DNA from: Arthrobacter sp. OY3WO11
GTDB lineage: Bacteria > Actinomycetota > Actinomycetes > Actinomycetales > Micrococcaceae
Reading direction: 5' to 3'
DNA: 64,000 bases
NCBI RefSeq assembly: GCF_001641125.1
Contig: NZ_LWLP01000001.1
Span: 3,184,133 to 3,248,132 of the forward strand
Below the pieces are notes generated by a model. That model did no database searches. It was not told the DNA's origin and saw only the letters and a program-made list of their open reading frames with translations. Below are positions 26,041 to 34,206 of this stretch, piece by piece (the first letter of the stretch is position 1; each line of letters opens with the position of its first letter). Both the position numbers and the translations under genes were made by a program.

Positions 26041-27708
26041 ATGGCTGAGCACCTGTTCCAGCGCGGACCTGCCCGCTTCTTCCGTGGCCTCGGACCACGG
26101 GCGCAGGTGGCCCTGTGCCAGCTGCCGCTGACGTTGATCGTGGCGGCACTGGCCGTGGCCACTCCCTTCGCCTGGCCAACACTGGTGAACAGCCCCGTCT
26201 ACCTGTCCGGCATCCTCCTTCACGGCGTCCTGTTCCTCGGCTGCCTCCTGGTGCCCTGGGAGCGCCTGGCCCACCGGCCCTACCTGCTGATCCCCATCCT
26301 GGATTTCCTGGCCATCGGGCTGCTCCGGAACGGCGCCGCTCCCCTGCTCCCGGGCTTGGCAGTCCTGGCAGTCTTCCCGGTGATCTGGCTCTCTGCCTCG
26401 GGCATGCTGGCCCGCAGCAGCCTGGTCCTGAGCTTCTTCGGCACCATGTTCATCATGGTCCCCTCCCTGGCCGGACGTTTCCCCAACCTGACTGCATCGG
26501 ACGTGACCACAACGCTCCTCTTTCCCCTCATGATGCTCTCCGTCTCCCTCGCCATCCGCTTCGCCAGCGTGCACCTCCGGTTCCAGCAACAGGAACTGGC
26601 GCAGAAGGACAGGGAACTCCGGAAGCTGCTGGACGAAAGCCGGGAACGGGAGAAGCTGCTCCAGACGGTCCTTGACGCAACAGACGTCGGCATTGCCGCC
26701 GTCGACCGTTACGGGCATTTCCTGGTGTCCAACAGCCGGCAGCGGCATTTCCGCCAGGCCACCGGCGCGGACGGCGCCGTCCCCGGCCAGGGGCACCAGC
26801 TGATCTTCGGGCAGGACCGGCGGACCCTGCTGCCACCCGGGAAACGCCCCATCAGCCGGGCCATTGCCGGAGAATCCTTCGCGGACTACCTGGTATGGGC
26901 CGGAGAAGGAGCGGACCAGCGGGCCGTGTCTACGGCGGCCCGGCCCCTGGTGGGCGAGGACGGCAGCTTCAACGGCGCCGTTGTGGTGTACACGGACGTC
27001 ACAGGCTGGGTGGAGGCGCTGGCTGCGAACCAGGAGCTCGTCTCGAATGTGTCCCACGAGTTCAAGACGCCCCTGAATTCCATCATCGGCAACATAGACC
27101 TGGTGCTGGATGACGCCGGCTCCCTGCCTCCGCAGGTGGCCCACCGCCTGCTGGTGGTCCAACGGAACGCCGAGCGGCTGCTGGCCCTCGTGGCCGACCT
27201 GACGGCGTCCGCGTCGGCTGCCCTGAATGTGCACCCGAAAAAGACGGACCTCGCCAGCCTGGTGGAAACGAGCCTGGGCTCGGCCCAGGCGGAGGCCGAG
27301 CGGGCCCACATCCGGCTCAGCGCTGATATGCCCTCGCCCCTGTGGGCCTACGCAGATCCGCTCCGGATCGGGCAGGCGCTGGACAACCTGGTATCCAACG
27401 CCATCAAATACTCCCCCGACGGCGGCACGGTGAGCATCAGCGCCCGCGCGGGCACCGACTGGGTCCAGCTCAGCGTCAGCGATACCGGAATGGGGATGTC
27501 CAGGGAGGACACAGCCAGGGTCTTCAAACGCTTCTTCCGCACGGAATCCGCCCAGCGGGCCTCAATCTCGGGTGCCGGGCTGGGCCTCTCCATCACCAAG
27601 ATGATCGTGGAGGGCCACGGCGGCACCATCAGCTGCGAGAGCGGCCAGGGACAGGGCAGCACGTTCACGCTGACCCTGCCCGCGGAGGGCCCGCCGCCGG
27701 CGTTCTAG
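26041..27708 (+). CDS. Membrane sensor histidine kinase
   Basis: About six membrane helices in the first 175 residues, a coiled region (about 180-205), a PAS-like domain (about 205-320, LDATDVGIAAVDRYGHFLVSN), a HisKA domain with NVSHEFKTPLNSII and His339 as phospho-acceptor, and a HATPase domain with N box DNLVSNAIKYSP, DTGMGM and GAGLGLSI. 555 residues. It probably phosphorylates the divergently encoded regulator. No good Shine-Dalgarno site precedes the ATG, so the start is less sure. It ends next to a large palindrome shared with truA. Confidence 0.9.
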   Translation: MAEHLFQRGPARFFRGLGPRAQVALCQLPLTLIVAALAVATPFAWPTLVNSPVYLSGILLHGVLFLGCLLVPWERLAHRPYLLIPILDFLAIGLLRNGAAPLLPGLAVLAVFPVIWLSASGMLARSSLVLSFFGTMFIMVPSLAGRFPNLTASDVTTTLLFPLMMLSVSLAIRFASVHLRFQQQELAQKDRELRKLLDESREREKLLQTVLDATDVGIAAVDRYGHFLVSNSRQRHFRQATGADGAVPGQGHQLIFGQDRRTLLPPGKRPISRAIAGESFADYLVWAGEGADQRAVSTAARPLVGEDGSFNGAVVVYTDVTGWVEALAANQELVSNVSHEFKTPLNSIIGNIDLVLDDAGSLPPQVAHRLLVVQRNAERLLALVADLTASASAALNVHPKKTDLASLVETSLGSAQAEAERAHIRLSADMPSPLWAYADPLRIGQALDNLVSNAIKYSPDGGTVSISARAGTDWVQLSVSDTGMGMSREDTARVFKRFFRTESAQRASISGAGLGLSITKMIVEGHGGTISCESGQGQGSTFTLTLPAEGPPPAF

Positions 27709-27711
27709 CGA

Positions 27712-27771
27712 ATCGATTGCTCCGTAACTGCCGTTTTCGGGGCTCATAACGACCGTTACGGAGCAATCGAT
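27712..27771. repeat. Intergenic palindrome E1 (core-sharing hairpin family)
   Basis: A perfect 17-base inverted repeat (ATCGATTGCTCCGTAAC and complement) around a 26-base centre, between the convergent kinase gene and truA. Read on the minus strand the centre contains GTCGTTATGAGCCCCGAAAA, which closely matches the centre of element E2 and, less closely, E3. It may act as a bidirectional terminator. Confidence 0.75.
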
Positions 27772-27776
27772 GGGGA

Positions 27777-28622
27777 TTAGTGCTCCCGCCGCGCCCTGGT
27801 CAGCTCCGCGCGGGCCAGCAGCTCGTCGTCGGACGGGTAGGCAACCTCTTCCAGAACCAGCGGGTGCGGCGCGGCCAGCACGGACTTGGCGTCCCGCTGC
27901 CTGGCCAGGAGCCGCTCGTGCAGCCAGCCCGGTTCCTCAACGCCCTCCCCCACGTACAGGGCAGACCCGATCAGCGCGCGCACCATGTTGTGGCAGAACG
28001 CGTCGGCCTGCACGGTGGCAACAATGACGCCGTCCTCCCCCCGGGCGAACTCGAAGCGCTGGAGCTCGCGGATGGTGGTGGCGCCCTCGCGGGGTTTGCA
28101 GAAGGACAGGAAGTTCTGAAGCCCCAGCAGCTTGGACGCGCCCTCGTTCAGCAGCACCACATCCAGCGGGTTCTTGTGCCACAGGGTGAAGTAGCGTTCC
28201 AGCGGGTCCCACAGGGCGGGCCCGTCCGCGATGCGGTAGCTGTACCGGCGCCAGAGGGCGGAGAAGCGGGCGTCGAAGCCCTCCGGCGCCAGCGAGATCC
28301 GGTGCACCTCCACCGCGCCCGTCAGGTCGCCGAGGATCCGGCTCAGCGCACCCCGGACGCGGCGCAGCATGGCGACGGCGGGATCGAGTTCGTGCCCCCG
28401 CGGGAGTCCCTGCCACTCGGCTTCCGTCAGGTCCAGGTGAACCACCTGGCCGCGGGCGTGCACGCCGGCGTCGGTGCGGCCGGCTACCGTCACGCGGATG
28501 GGCCGGCGGACCAGCAGGTGCAGGGCTTCCTCAAGGACTCCCTGGACGGTCTTCCGGCCCGGCTGCAGCGCCCACCCGCTGAAGGGGCCGCCGTCGTAGG
28601 ACACATCAAGCCGGACACGCAA
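27777..28622 (-). CDS. truA: tRNA pseudouridine(38-40) synthase
   Basis: Isomerises uridines 38-40 in the tRNA anticodon stem-loop. MRVRLDVSYDGGPFSGWA is the family N-terminus, and AGRTDAGVHARGQVVHLD carries catalytic Asp51. 281 residues. The start is problematic: the only in-frame start is a TTG inside the U-tract of the rplQ terminator, without a good Shine-Dalgarno. A leaderless-type ATG 47 bases upstream opens MNDQKPAAPVLGAAGF, which runs into the TruA frame only after a -1 shift. It sits behind rplQ, the usual actinobacterial place. Confidence 0.85.
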   Translation of the reverse strand: MRVRLDVSYDGGPFSGWALQPGRKTVQGVLEEALHLLVRRPIRVTVAGRTDAGVHARGQVVHLDLTEAEWQGLPRGHELDPAVAMLRRVRGALSRILGDLTGAVEVHRISLAPEGFDARFSALWRRYSYRIADGPALWDPLERYFTLWHKNPLDVVLLNEGASKLLGLQNFLSFCKPREGATTIRELQRFEFARGEDGVIVATVQADAFCHNMVRALIGSALYVGEGVEEPGWLHERLLARQRDAKSVLAAPHPLVLEEVAYPSDDELLARAELTRARREH

Positions 28623-28659
28623 AAACCCGCCGCCCCCAATACGGGGGCCGCGGGTTTTT
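28621..28659 (-). terminator. Terminator after rplQ, overlapping the truA start
   Basis: A 17-base stem with two mismatches (AAAAACCCGCGGCCCCC against GGGGGCGGCGGGTTTTT, loop GTATT on the minus strand) ending in five T. The truA TTG lies at the end of the T-run, so truA expression probably needs read-through or the promoter just upstream. Confidence 0.8.
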
Positions 28660-28676
28660 GGTCGTTCATAGACTCA

Positions 28677-28682
28677 AGTCTA
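28677..28682 (-). promoter_or_regulatory. truA: -10 box before the candidate upstream truA start
   Basis: TAGACT on the minus strand, followed after seven bases by ATGAACGACC. This has the same geometry as the leaderless genes at 0.5-7.3 kb. The box sits within a short palindrome, ATAGACT-TG-AGTCTAT. Confidence 0.45.
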
Positions 28683-28701
28683 TGCGAAGAACATCAGCGA
28701 A

Positions 28702-29283
28702 TTACTTCGCGTCCTTTTCCTCGGCTGCGGGAGCCTCGGGTGCTTCCTCAGCGGCCGGAGCCTCTTCGGTTGCAGCTTCTTCGGCCGGAGCCTCAGCAGC
28801 GGGAGCCTCGGCGGCCTCAGCCTCGGGAGCCTCTTCTGCAACCGGAGCAGCAGCGGCTTCCTTCTTGTCCGCATCGCGCTTCGCAGCGGAGGTAGCCTCG
28901 GCTACAACGGCCTGCTTGGCGGAAACGGGCTCAAGAACCAGTTCGATGACAGCCATGGGAGCGTTGTCGCCCTTGCGGTTGCCGATCTTGGTGATGCGGG
29001 TGTAGCCGCCGTCGCGGTTCTCCACAGCCTGGGCGATGTCGGTGAACAGCTCGTGGACGATGCCCTTGTTGCTGATCAGGCCGAGCACGCGGCGGCGGGA
29101 AGCGAGGTCGCCACGCTTGGCGAAGGTCACCAGGCGCTCTGCGTACGGCTTCAGGCGCTTGGCCTTGGTCACCGTGGTGGTGATCCGCTTGTGCTCGAAC
29201 AGGGATGCTGCCAGGTTCGCGAGCATGAGGCGCTCGTGAGCCGGGCCGCCTCCGAGGCGCGGACCCTTAGTGGGGGTAGGCAT
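28702..29283 (-). CDS. rplQ: 50S ribosomal protein L17
   Basis: A large-subunit protein near the exit tunnel. [20 protein letters not shown] and the following basic core are standard. After about residue 125 comes a 65-residue Ala/Glu/Pro extension, far beyond the core length; such tails occur in actinobacterial L17. 193 residues. AGGAG precedes the ATG. Last gene of the alpha operon, followed by a terminator. Confidence 0.97.
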   Translation of the reverse strand: MPTPTKGPRLGGGPAHERLMLANLAASLFEHKRITTTVTKAKRLKPYAERLVTFAKRGDLASRRRVLGLISNKGIVHELFTDIAQAVENRDGGYTRITKIGNRKGDNAPMAVIELVLEPVSAKQAVVAEATSAAKRDADKKEAAAAPVAEEAPEAEAAEAPAAEAPAEEAATEEAPAAEEAPEAPAAEEKDAK

Positions 29284-29354
29284 AATTGTTTCTCCTCAAA
29301 TGGAAGCCGTGGGCTGTGCACACCATGGTGCCTGCCCGCCGGCCAAGGTCTGGT

Positions 29355-30365
29355 TTAGAGTTCGTCGTCGCCGAAGGCGGCGTCGTCCTCTTCGATTGCT
29401 GCGGCGCGAGCTGCGAGGTCAAAACCGGGAGGCGAGTCCTTGAGGGACAGGCCCAGTTCAACCAGCTTTGCCTTGACCTCGTCAATGGACTTGGCACCGA
29501 AGTTGCGGATGTCCATCAGGTCAGCCTCGGAGCGGGCAACGAGTTCACCCACGGTGTGGATGCCCTCACGCTTGAGGCAGTTGTAGGAACGGACGGTGAG
29601 GTCCAGATCCTCGATCGGCAGTGCCATGTCGGCTGCCAGGGCAGCGTCGGTGGGCGACGGGCCGATCTCGATACCTTCAGCTGCGGTGTTCAGCTCACGG
29701 GCCAGACCGAACAGTTCCACCAGGGTGGTTCCTGCGGAAGCGACGGCATCGCGCGGGGCGATGGCCTGCTTGGTCTCGACGTCGACAATGAGCTTGTCGA
29801 AGTCGGTGCGCTGCTCAACACGGGTTGCTTCCACGCGGAAAGTAACCTTCAGCACCGGCGAGTAGATGGAATCGACCGGGATACGGCCGATCTCTGCGTC
29901 GCCGGACTTGTTCTGAGCTGCCGAAACGTAGCCGCGGCCGCGCTCGATGGTCAGTTCGAGTTCGAACTTGCCCTTCGAGTTCAGCGTGGCAATGTGCAGA
30001 TCCGGGTTGTGGAATTCGACGCCGGCCGGCGGAGCGATGTCCGCGGCGGTGACGACTCCGGGTCCCTGCTTGCGCAGGTAGGCAACAACCGGCTCATCGT
30101 GCTCGGAGGAAACCGAGAGGCTCTTGATGTTCAGGATGATCTCAGTGACATCTTCCTTGACACCCGGAACCGTGGTGAACTCGTGCAGCACGCCATCGAT
30201 CCGGATGCTGGTTACAGCAGCACCGGGGATGGAGGAGAGCAGGGTACGGCGGAGGGAGTTTCCGAGGGTGTAGCCGAAGCCCGGTTCCAGCGGTTCAATG
30301 ATGAAACGCGAACGGTTTTCGGAGACTACCTCTTCGGAGAGGGTGGGGCGCTGTGCAATGAGCAC
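29355..30365 (-). CDS. rpoA: RNA polymerase alpha subunit
   Basis: The alpha N-terminal domain dimerises and nucleates the polymerase ([20 protein letters not shown]), and the C-terminal domain after about residue 245 binds DNA UP elements and activators ([31 protein letters not shown]). 336 residues, with an acidic tail. The start is in an AAGGAAA context. The usual rpsD is missing between rpsK and rpoA; a hairpin occupies the 131-bp gap. Confidence 0.98.
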
Positions 30366-30445
30366 TTAGGTTTCCTTTCGGCGAGCATCCGCTATATGAC
30401 GCAACACAGGTGGTGGAAATTCGGTCTGAAGACTTAACGCGCTGG

Positions 30446-30477
30446 GCTTGCCCGGACCATCAGCGGTCCGGGCAAGC
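30446..30477 (-). terminator. Hairpin between rpsK and rpoA
   Basis: A perfect 13-base stem (GCTTGCCCGGACC and complement, six-base loop) in the middle of the alpha operon without a U-tract. It may be an attenuator or an RNA-processing and stability site. Confidence 0.5.
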
Positions 30478-30496
30478 TCATGCGGCGTGGAAAGCC

Positions 30497-30898
30497 TTAG
30501 ACGCGGCGGCGCTTCGGCGGGCGGCAGCCGTTGTGCGCAGCGGGGGTGACGTCCTGGATGGAGCCAACCTCGAGGCCTGCGGCCTGCAGCGAACGGATCG
30601 CGGTCTCGCGTCCGGAACCCGGTCCCTTGACGAAAACGTCAACCTTGCGCATGCCGTGCTCCTGGGCACGCTTGGCAGCAGCTTCGGCAGCCATCTGGGC
30701 TGCGAACGGGGTGGACTTACGCGAGCCCTTGAAGCCAACCTCACCTGAGGAAGCCCAAGAGATAACAGCGCCGCTCGGATCCGTGATGGAAACGATGGTG
30801 TTGTTGAACGTGCTCTTGATGTGCGCCTGGCCAAGCGCGATATTCTTCTTGTCCTTCTTACGCGGCTTGCGAACCGCGCCACGAGTCTTCGGGGGCAT
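30497..30898 (-). CDS. rpsK: 30S ribosomal protein S11
   Basis: A platform protein of the small subunit. [20 protein letters not shown] and the Arg-rich C-terminal [11 protein letters not shown] are diagnostic. 133 residues. AGGAG precedes the ATG. It follows rpsM with a 54-bp gap. Confidence 0.98.
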   Translation of the reverse strand: MPPKTRGAVRKPRKKDKKNIALGQAHIKSTFNNTIVSITDPSGAVISWASSGEVGFKGSRKSTPFAAQMAAEAAAKRAQEHGMRKVDVFVKGPGSGRETAIRSLQAAGLEVGSIQDVTPAAHNGCRPPKRRRV

Positions 30899-30952
30899 TA
30901 TTTCTCCTACAGAAAGTTATTGGGGGAAAGTCCGTTAATCCCGACGGGGATT

Positions 30953-31327
30953 TTAACGGGCCTTCTTCTTGCCGGCGACGGTGCGCTTCGGGCCCTTGCG
31001 GGTACGGGCGTTGGTCTTCGTACGCTGTCCGCGTACGGGCAGGCCCTTGCGGTGGCGCAGGCCTTCGTAGCTGCCGATTTCAACCTTGCGGCGGATATCT
31101 GCTGCTACTTCGCGGCGAAGGTCACCCTCAACCTTGTAGTTGCCTTCAATGTAGTCACGCAGCTCAACCAGCTGTGCATCAGTCAGGTCCTTGACGCGAA
31201 CGTCGGCGCTGATGCCAGTGGCAGCCAGGGTTTCGTGTGCACGGGTCTTGCCCACGCCGTAGATGTAAGTAAGCGCAATTTCCAGCCGCTTTTCGCGGGG
31301 AATGTCTACGCCAGCGAGACGAGCCAT
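30953..31327 (-). CDS. rpsM: 30S ribosomal protein S13
   Basis: A head protein bridging to the large subunit. [20 protein letters not shown] and the C-terminal [19 protein letters not shown] type motif (here [19 protein letters not shown]) are standard. 124 residues, AAGGAG upstream. Between it and rpmJ lies a 174-bp gap that could carry an internal promoter. Confidence 0.98.
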   Translation of the reverse strand: MARLAGVDIPREKRLEIALTYIYGVGKTRAHETLAATGISADVRVKDLTDAQLVELRDYIEGNYKVEGDLRREVAADIRRKVEIGSYEGLRHRKGLPVRGQRTKTNARTRKGPKRTVAGKKKAR

Positions 31328-31501
31328 AGTGGCAGTACTCCTTGATAAACCGGAGGTCGTAGGCAGTACACCCGCACGTTCTGTGCGGCCCCAGCCTCCG
31401 ACCGGGGGTTAGCTGCCCGGGCTCCATACGTCCCAGATCAGCTTGTGCTGCCTTTATTTACTTGCGTGGGTTAGCAACCCAGGATTTCCCGATGAAGGGA
31501 A

Positions 31502-31615
31502 TTAGCCCTGGCGCTGCTTGTGGCGCGGGTTCTCGCAGATCACCATGACCCGGCCATTACGGCGGATCACTTTGCACTTTTCGCAGATCTGCTTGACGCT
31601 CGGCTTGACCTTCAT
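31502..31615 (-). CDS. rpmJ: 50S ribosomal protein L36
   Basis: 37 residues, [20 protein letters not shown] followed by a second Cys/His pair, i.e. the zinc-binding (C+) form of L36: Cys11, Cys14, Cys27 and His32. AAAGGA lies five bases before the ATG, which fixes the start over longer upstream alternatives. It sits between infA and rpsM. Confidence 0.97.
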   Translation of the reverse strand: MKVKPSVKQICEKCKVIRRNGRVMVICENPRHKQRQG

Positions 31616-31685
31616 GGCATTCCTTTGCGTGTAACAGTTGGTCAACTGGAGCGGCAGCCAGCTCGCACTGGAGCCGCCCAGCAAT

Positions 31686-31907
31686 TTACTTGTAGCGGTA
31701 GACGATACGACCACGGGTGAGGTCGTACGGGCTCAGCTCCACCACTACGCGGTCCTCAGGGAGGATTCGGATGTAGTGCTGACGCATCTTTCCAGAGATG
31801 TGTGCCAGAACGATGTGCTTGTTGGTGAGCTCAACGCGAAACATCGCGTTAGGCAGCGCCTCGGTCACAACGCCTTCGATCTCAATGACCCCGTCCTTCT
31901 TGGCCAT
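31686..31907 (-). CDS. infA: Translation initiation factor IF-1
   Basis: Blocks the A site during initiation. The 73-residue OB-fold protein starts [12 protein letters not shown] and ends [11 protein letters not shown], as expected. GGAGGG precedes the ATG almost directly, so the Shine-Dalgarno spacing is short. It is the first gene of the alpha cluster, with a promoter about 130 bases upstream. Confidence 0.97.
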   Translation of the reverse strand: MAKKDGVIEIEGVVTEALPNAMFRVELTNKHIVLAHISGKMRQHYIRILPEDRVVVELSPYDLTRGRIVYRYK

Positions 31908-32034
31908 ACCCTCCGCTAACTGTTGTTGCCGCAGCCCCGCCGGATTGCACCGGACATGGCCACGAACGTTTTGGTTGGATCGATTGCCGGCTCCAGACCC
32001 AAAAGGGCGTGGCAGTCCAGACAACCAACAAACA

Positions 32035-32063
32035 ACACTACTCTGGATCGCTGAAAAAGTTAA
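32035..32063 (-). promoter_or_regulatory. Candidate promoter of the infA-rpmJ-rpsM-rpsK-rpoA-rplQ cluster
   Basis: On the minus strand TTAACT and TAGTGT with a 17-base spacer, leaving a leader of about 120 bases before infA. Confidence 0.5.
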
Positions 32064-32078
32064 ATCGGCAATGGTAAC

Positions 32079-33011
32079 CTACCGGGCGCCGAACACACCA
32101 TAATCGCCGGCGGGAGTGCTCACGGCCTCCGCGCTGGCCACGCCATCAAGGATGGCCAAACGGACGACGTCGGCTGCTGCGCTTTGCAAGGTGATCAGGC
32201 TGAACTGGCGGGCAGCTTCGTCCGAGCGGTCGAGTGCCACGGCTTGGGTGGACAGACAAAAAACAGTGTCCCCGTCAGCAAGGGTATGGGAGGGATTCAG
32301 AGCCCGAGCAATCCCGGCCTGGGAGGCAGCCGCAGTCCGCTTGCACTCGGCCACGTCGAGAACGGCGTTGGTCGCGACTACGACAAGGGTTGTGTTCAGC
32401 GGCGCGTCAGGGCGCGCGGAGGGTTCGCGATTCCCCGACGGAGTTACCGGAAGGCCAAGGGCGTTAACAACAGCAATTGCACCCACCACCACGCCGTTCT
32501 CAAGCGTCAGAGAGGCAGTCCCGACGCCGCCCTTGTACGTGCGGGCCATGACTGCGCCGGTGCCGGCACCCACGTTGCCGCGTCCGACGTCGTGCCTTTC
32601 CGTTTGCGCCGCAGCGGCGGCGGTTGCAGCGTAGCCCATGTCCGCCGTCGGACGCGCCGAGAAGTCCCCGCCCCTGCCCAGGTCGAAGATCGCGGCTGCC
32701 GGCACGATAGGGACTACTCCCCCGGGCACGGCGAACCCGCGGCCGTTCTCCTCGCACCAGCGCTGGGCGCCGGCGGCGGAGGCCAGGCCGTAGGCGCTGC
32801 CGCCGGTGAGGACGACGGCGTCCACTGTGCTGACGAGCGTGGTGGGATCCAAGGCGTCGGTTTCATGGGTGGCAGGTCCGCCGCCCTGGACATCCACCGA
32901 CCCGCAGGTGCCGGGCGGCGGCAGGACCACCGTGACACCGCTCAGCCAGCCGTCGCCGGATTTTTGCTGGTGGCCGATCCTTATCCCCGGAACATCGCTA
33001 ATAGCTCCCAT
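32079..33011 (-). CDS. P1/S58-family N-terminal nucleophile hydrolase (DmpA/NylC-like)
   Basis: 310 residues with no signal peptide. VPGIRIGHQQ near the start, VLTGGSAYGL, and APLNTTLVVVATNAVLD fit the DmpA/NylC fold. In this family the precursor cleaves itself and the new N-terminal residue becomes the nucleophile; here Asn206-Thr207 matches the Asn-Thr cleavage pair of nylon-oligomer hydrolase NylC rather than the Ser of DmpA. The substrate cannot be told from sequence: aminopeptidase or amide hydrolase are possible. The ATG follows CAGAAT by six bases, so the mRNA is probably leaderless. Convergent with infA's upstream region. Confidence 0.85.
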   Translation of the reverse strand: MGAISDVPGIRIGHQQKSGDGWLSGVTVVLPPPGTCGSVDVQGGGPATHETDALDPTTLVSTVDAVVLTGGSAYGLASAAGAQRWCEENGRGFAVPGGVVPIVPAAAIFDLGRGGDFSARPTADMGYAATAAAAAQTERHDVGRGNVGAGTGAVMARTYKGGVGTASLTLENGVVVGAIAVVNALGLPVTPSGNREPSARPDAPLNTTLVVVATNAVLDVAECKRTAAASQAGIARALNPSHTLADGDTVFCLSTQAVALDRSDEAARQFSLITLQSAAADVVRLAILDGVASAEAVSTPAGDYGVFGAR

Positions 33012-33017
33012 GGCCCA

Positions 33018-33023
33018 ATTCTG
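33018..33023 (-). promoter_or_regulatory. -10 box for leaderless P1-family hydrolase gene
   Basis: CAGAAT on the minus strand, six bases before the ATG; the same hexamer as at coaA. Confidence 0.45.
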
Positions 33024-33169
33024 CCCTTTTGACCAGCAAACGGATGAATACGGGCGGGTCCCTGCCCTTCAAACAAACTTTGTGCAAGACTGCAGGCAAC
33101 ACAGCGTTAACGGGCAACGAAGCCTCGGATAACAGTCTTTTGACGAGGACACTTGCGGCTTTCTGCCTG

Positions 33170-33199
33170 CTGACTTTGTGGTGAAGTAATGGCTAGAAT
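33170..33199 (+). promoter_or_regulatory. Candidate promoter of the ABC importer operon
   Basis: CTGACT and TAGAAT with an 18-base spacer, about 40 bases before the first permease gene. No sugar-regulator palindrome was recognised. Confidence 0.45.
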
Positions 33200-33237
33200 C
33201 CCCCGACCACGGCCAGCCACGAGCAGGCACGAATCCC

Positions 33238-34206
33238 GTGAGAGACCGCATGACCCGTCAACTCGCACCCCATCCGTCCACCAAGCCCACGAAGCCCGGA
33301 CCGGCCGCCACCCCGCGACGCCGGCGCTGGACGCAGAGAACCCGGCGGGACTTCTTCGTGTTCCTCGCCCTCGCCTTGCCCAACCTGGTGCTGATCGCCG
33401 TCTTCACGTACCGGCCATTGATCAGCAACATCTACTATTCAACGCTGGACTGGACCCTGGGGTCACCGTCAGCCACGGTGGTGGGCATCAACAACTACGT
33501 CACCTTCTTCACCAGCGACGACGCCTCAAAGGTGTTGGGCACCACGGCGATCTTCACGGTGGTCACGGTGGGCGGATCCATGATCCTGGGGCTGCTCATC
33601 GCCCTGGCCCTGAATGCGAAAGTCCGGGGAACCACGTTTGCCCGCTCGGCGGTATTCGCTCCCTATGTCCTCTCCGGCGTCGGCGTGGGCTTGGTGTGGC
33701 TCTTCATTTTCGATCCAGGCTACGGCGTCCTCGCCTGGCTGCTCCGCGGCATCGGGCAGCAGAGCCCGCAGTGGATCAATGACCCCCAGCTTTCCCTGGT
33801 CATGGTGATCCTCGTGTACGTCTGGAAAAACCTGGGATACTGCGCGGTGGTCTACCTGGCAGGGCTCCAGTCCCTGCCGCAGGATGTCATGGAGGCAGCC
33901 TCCCTGGACGGCGCCAACGGGTTCCGGCGGTTCATCACCATGTCGCTGCCGCTCCTGTCCCCCACAACGTTCTTCCTGCTGATCACCAGCTTGCTGAGTT
34001 CGCTGCAGGCCTTTGACCTGATCAGGATCATGACGCCGCTGGGAACCGGCACCAGCACCCTGATCTACGAGGCCTACCTCCAGGCTTTCGGTGCCTTCAA
34101 CCGGGCCGGCTATTCCGCGGCCATCTCGGTGATCCTTTTCGCGATCCTCCTGGTGATCACCGTGTTCCAACTGCGGTTCGTGGAACGGAAGGTGCACTAC
34201 TCGTGA
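33238..34206 (+). CDS. Carbohydrate ABC transporter permease (MalF/UgpA-type)
   Basis: A six-helix integral membrane component of a binding-protein-dependent importer. A basic, Pro-rich N-terminus of about 38 residues precedes the first helix (FFVFLALALPNLVLIAVFTY). The EAA loop for ATPase contact is seen in MEAASLDGANGFRRFITMSL. 322 residues from GTG; an ATG four codons later is equally possible since neither has a strong Shine-Dalgarno. It overlaps the second permease by four bases. The substrate is probably a sugar, judging by the family (CUT1), but is not identified. Confidence 0.88.
   Translation: MRDRMTRQLAPHPSTKPTKPGPAATPRRRRWTQRTRRDFFVFLALALPNLVLIAVFTYRPLISNIYYSTLDWTLGSPSATVVGINNYVTFFTSDDASKVLGTTAIFTVVTVGGSMILGLLIALALNAKVRGTTFARSAVFAPYVLSGVGVGLVWLFIFDPGYGVLAWLLRGIGQQSPQWINDPQLSLVMVILVYVWKNLGYCAVVYLAGLQSLPQDVMEAASLDGANGFRRFITMSLPLLSPTTFFLLITSLLSSLQAFDLIRIMTPLGTGTSTLIYEAYLQAFGAFNRAGYSAAISVILFAILLVITVFQLRFVERKVHYS

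Noticed and set aside
28669..28670. Simple call of a 60-residue gene from the ATG before truA
   Set aside because: After residue 16 the frame is a shadow of truA; the start is better treated as part of the truA frame question.
32184..33032. Long + strand frame opposite the P1-family hydrolase
   Set aside because: Antisense shadow; no motifs, and the minus-strand gene is clearly coding.
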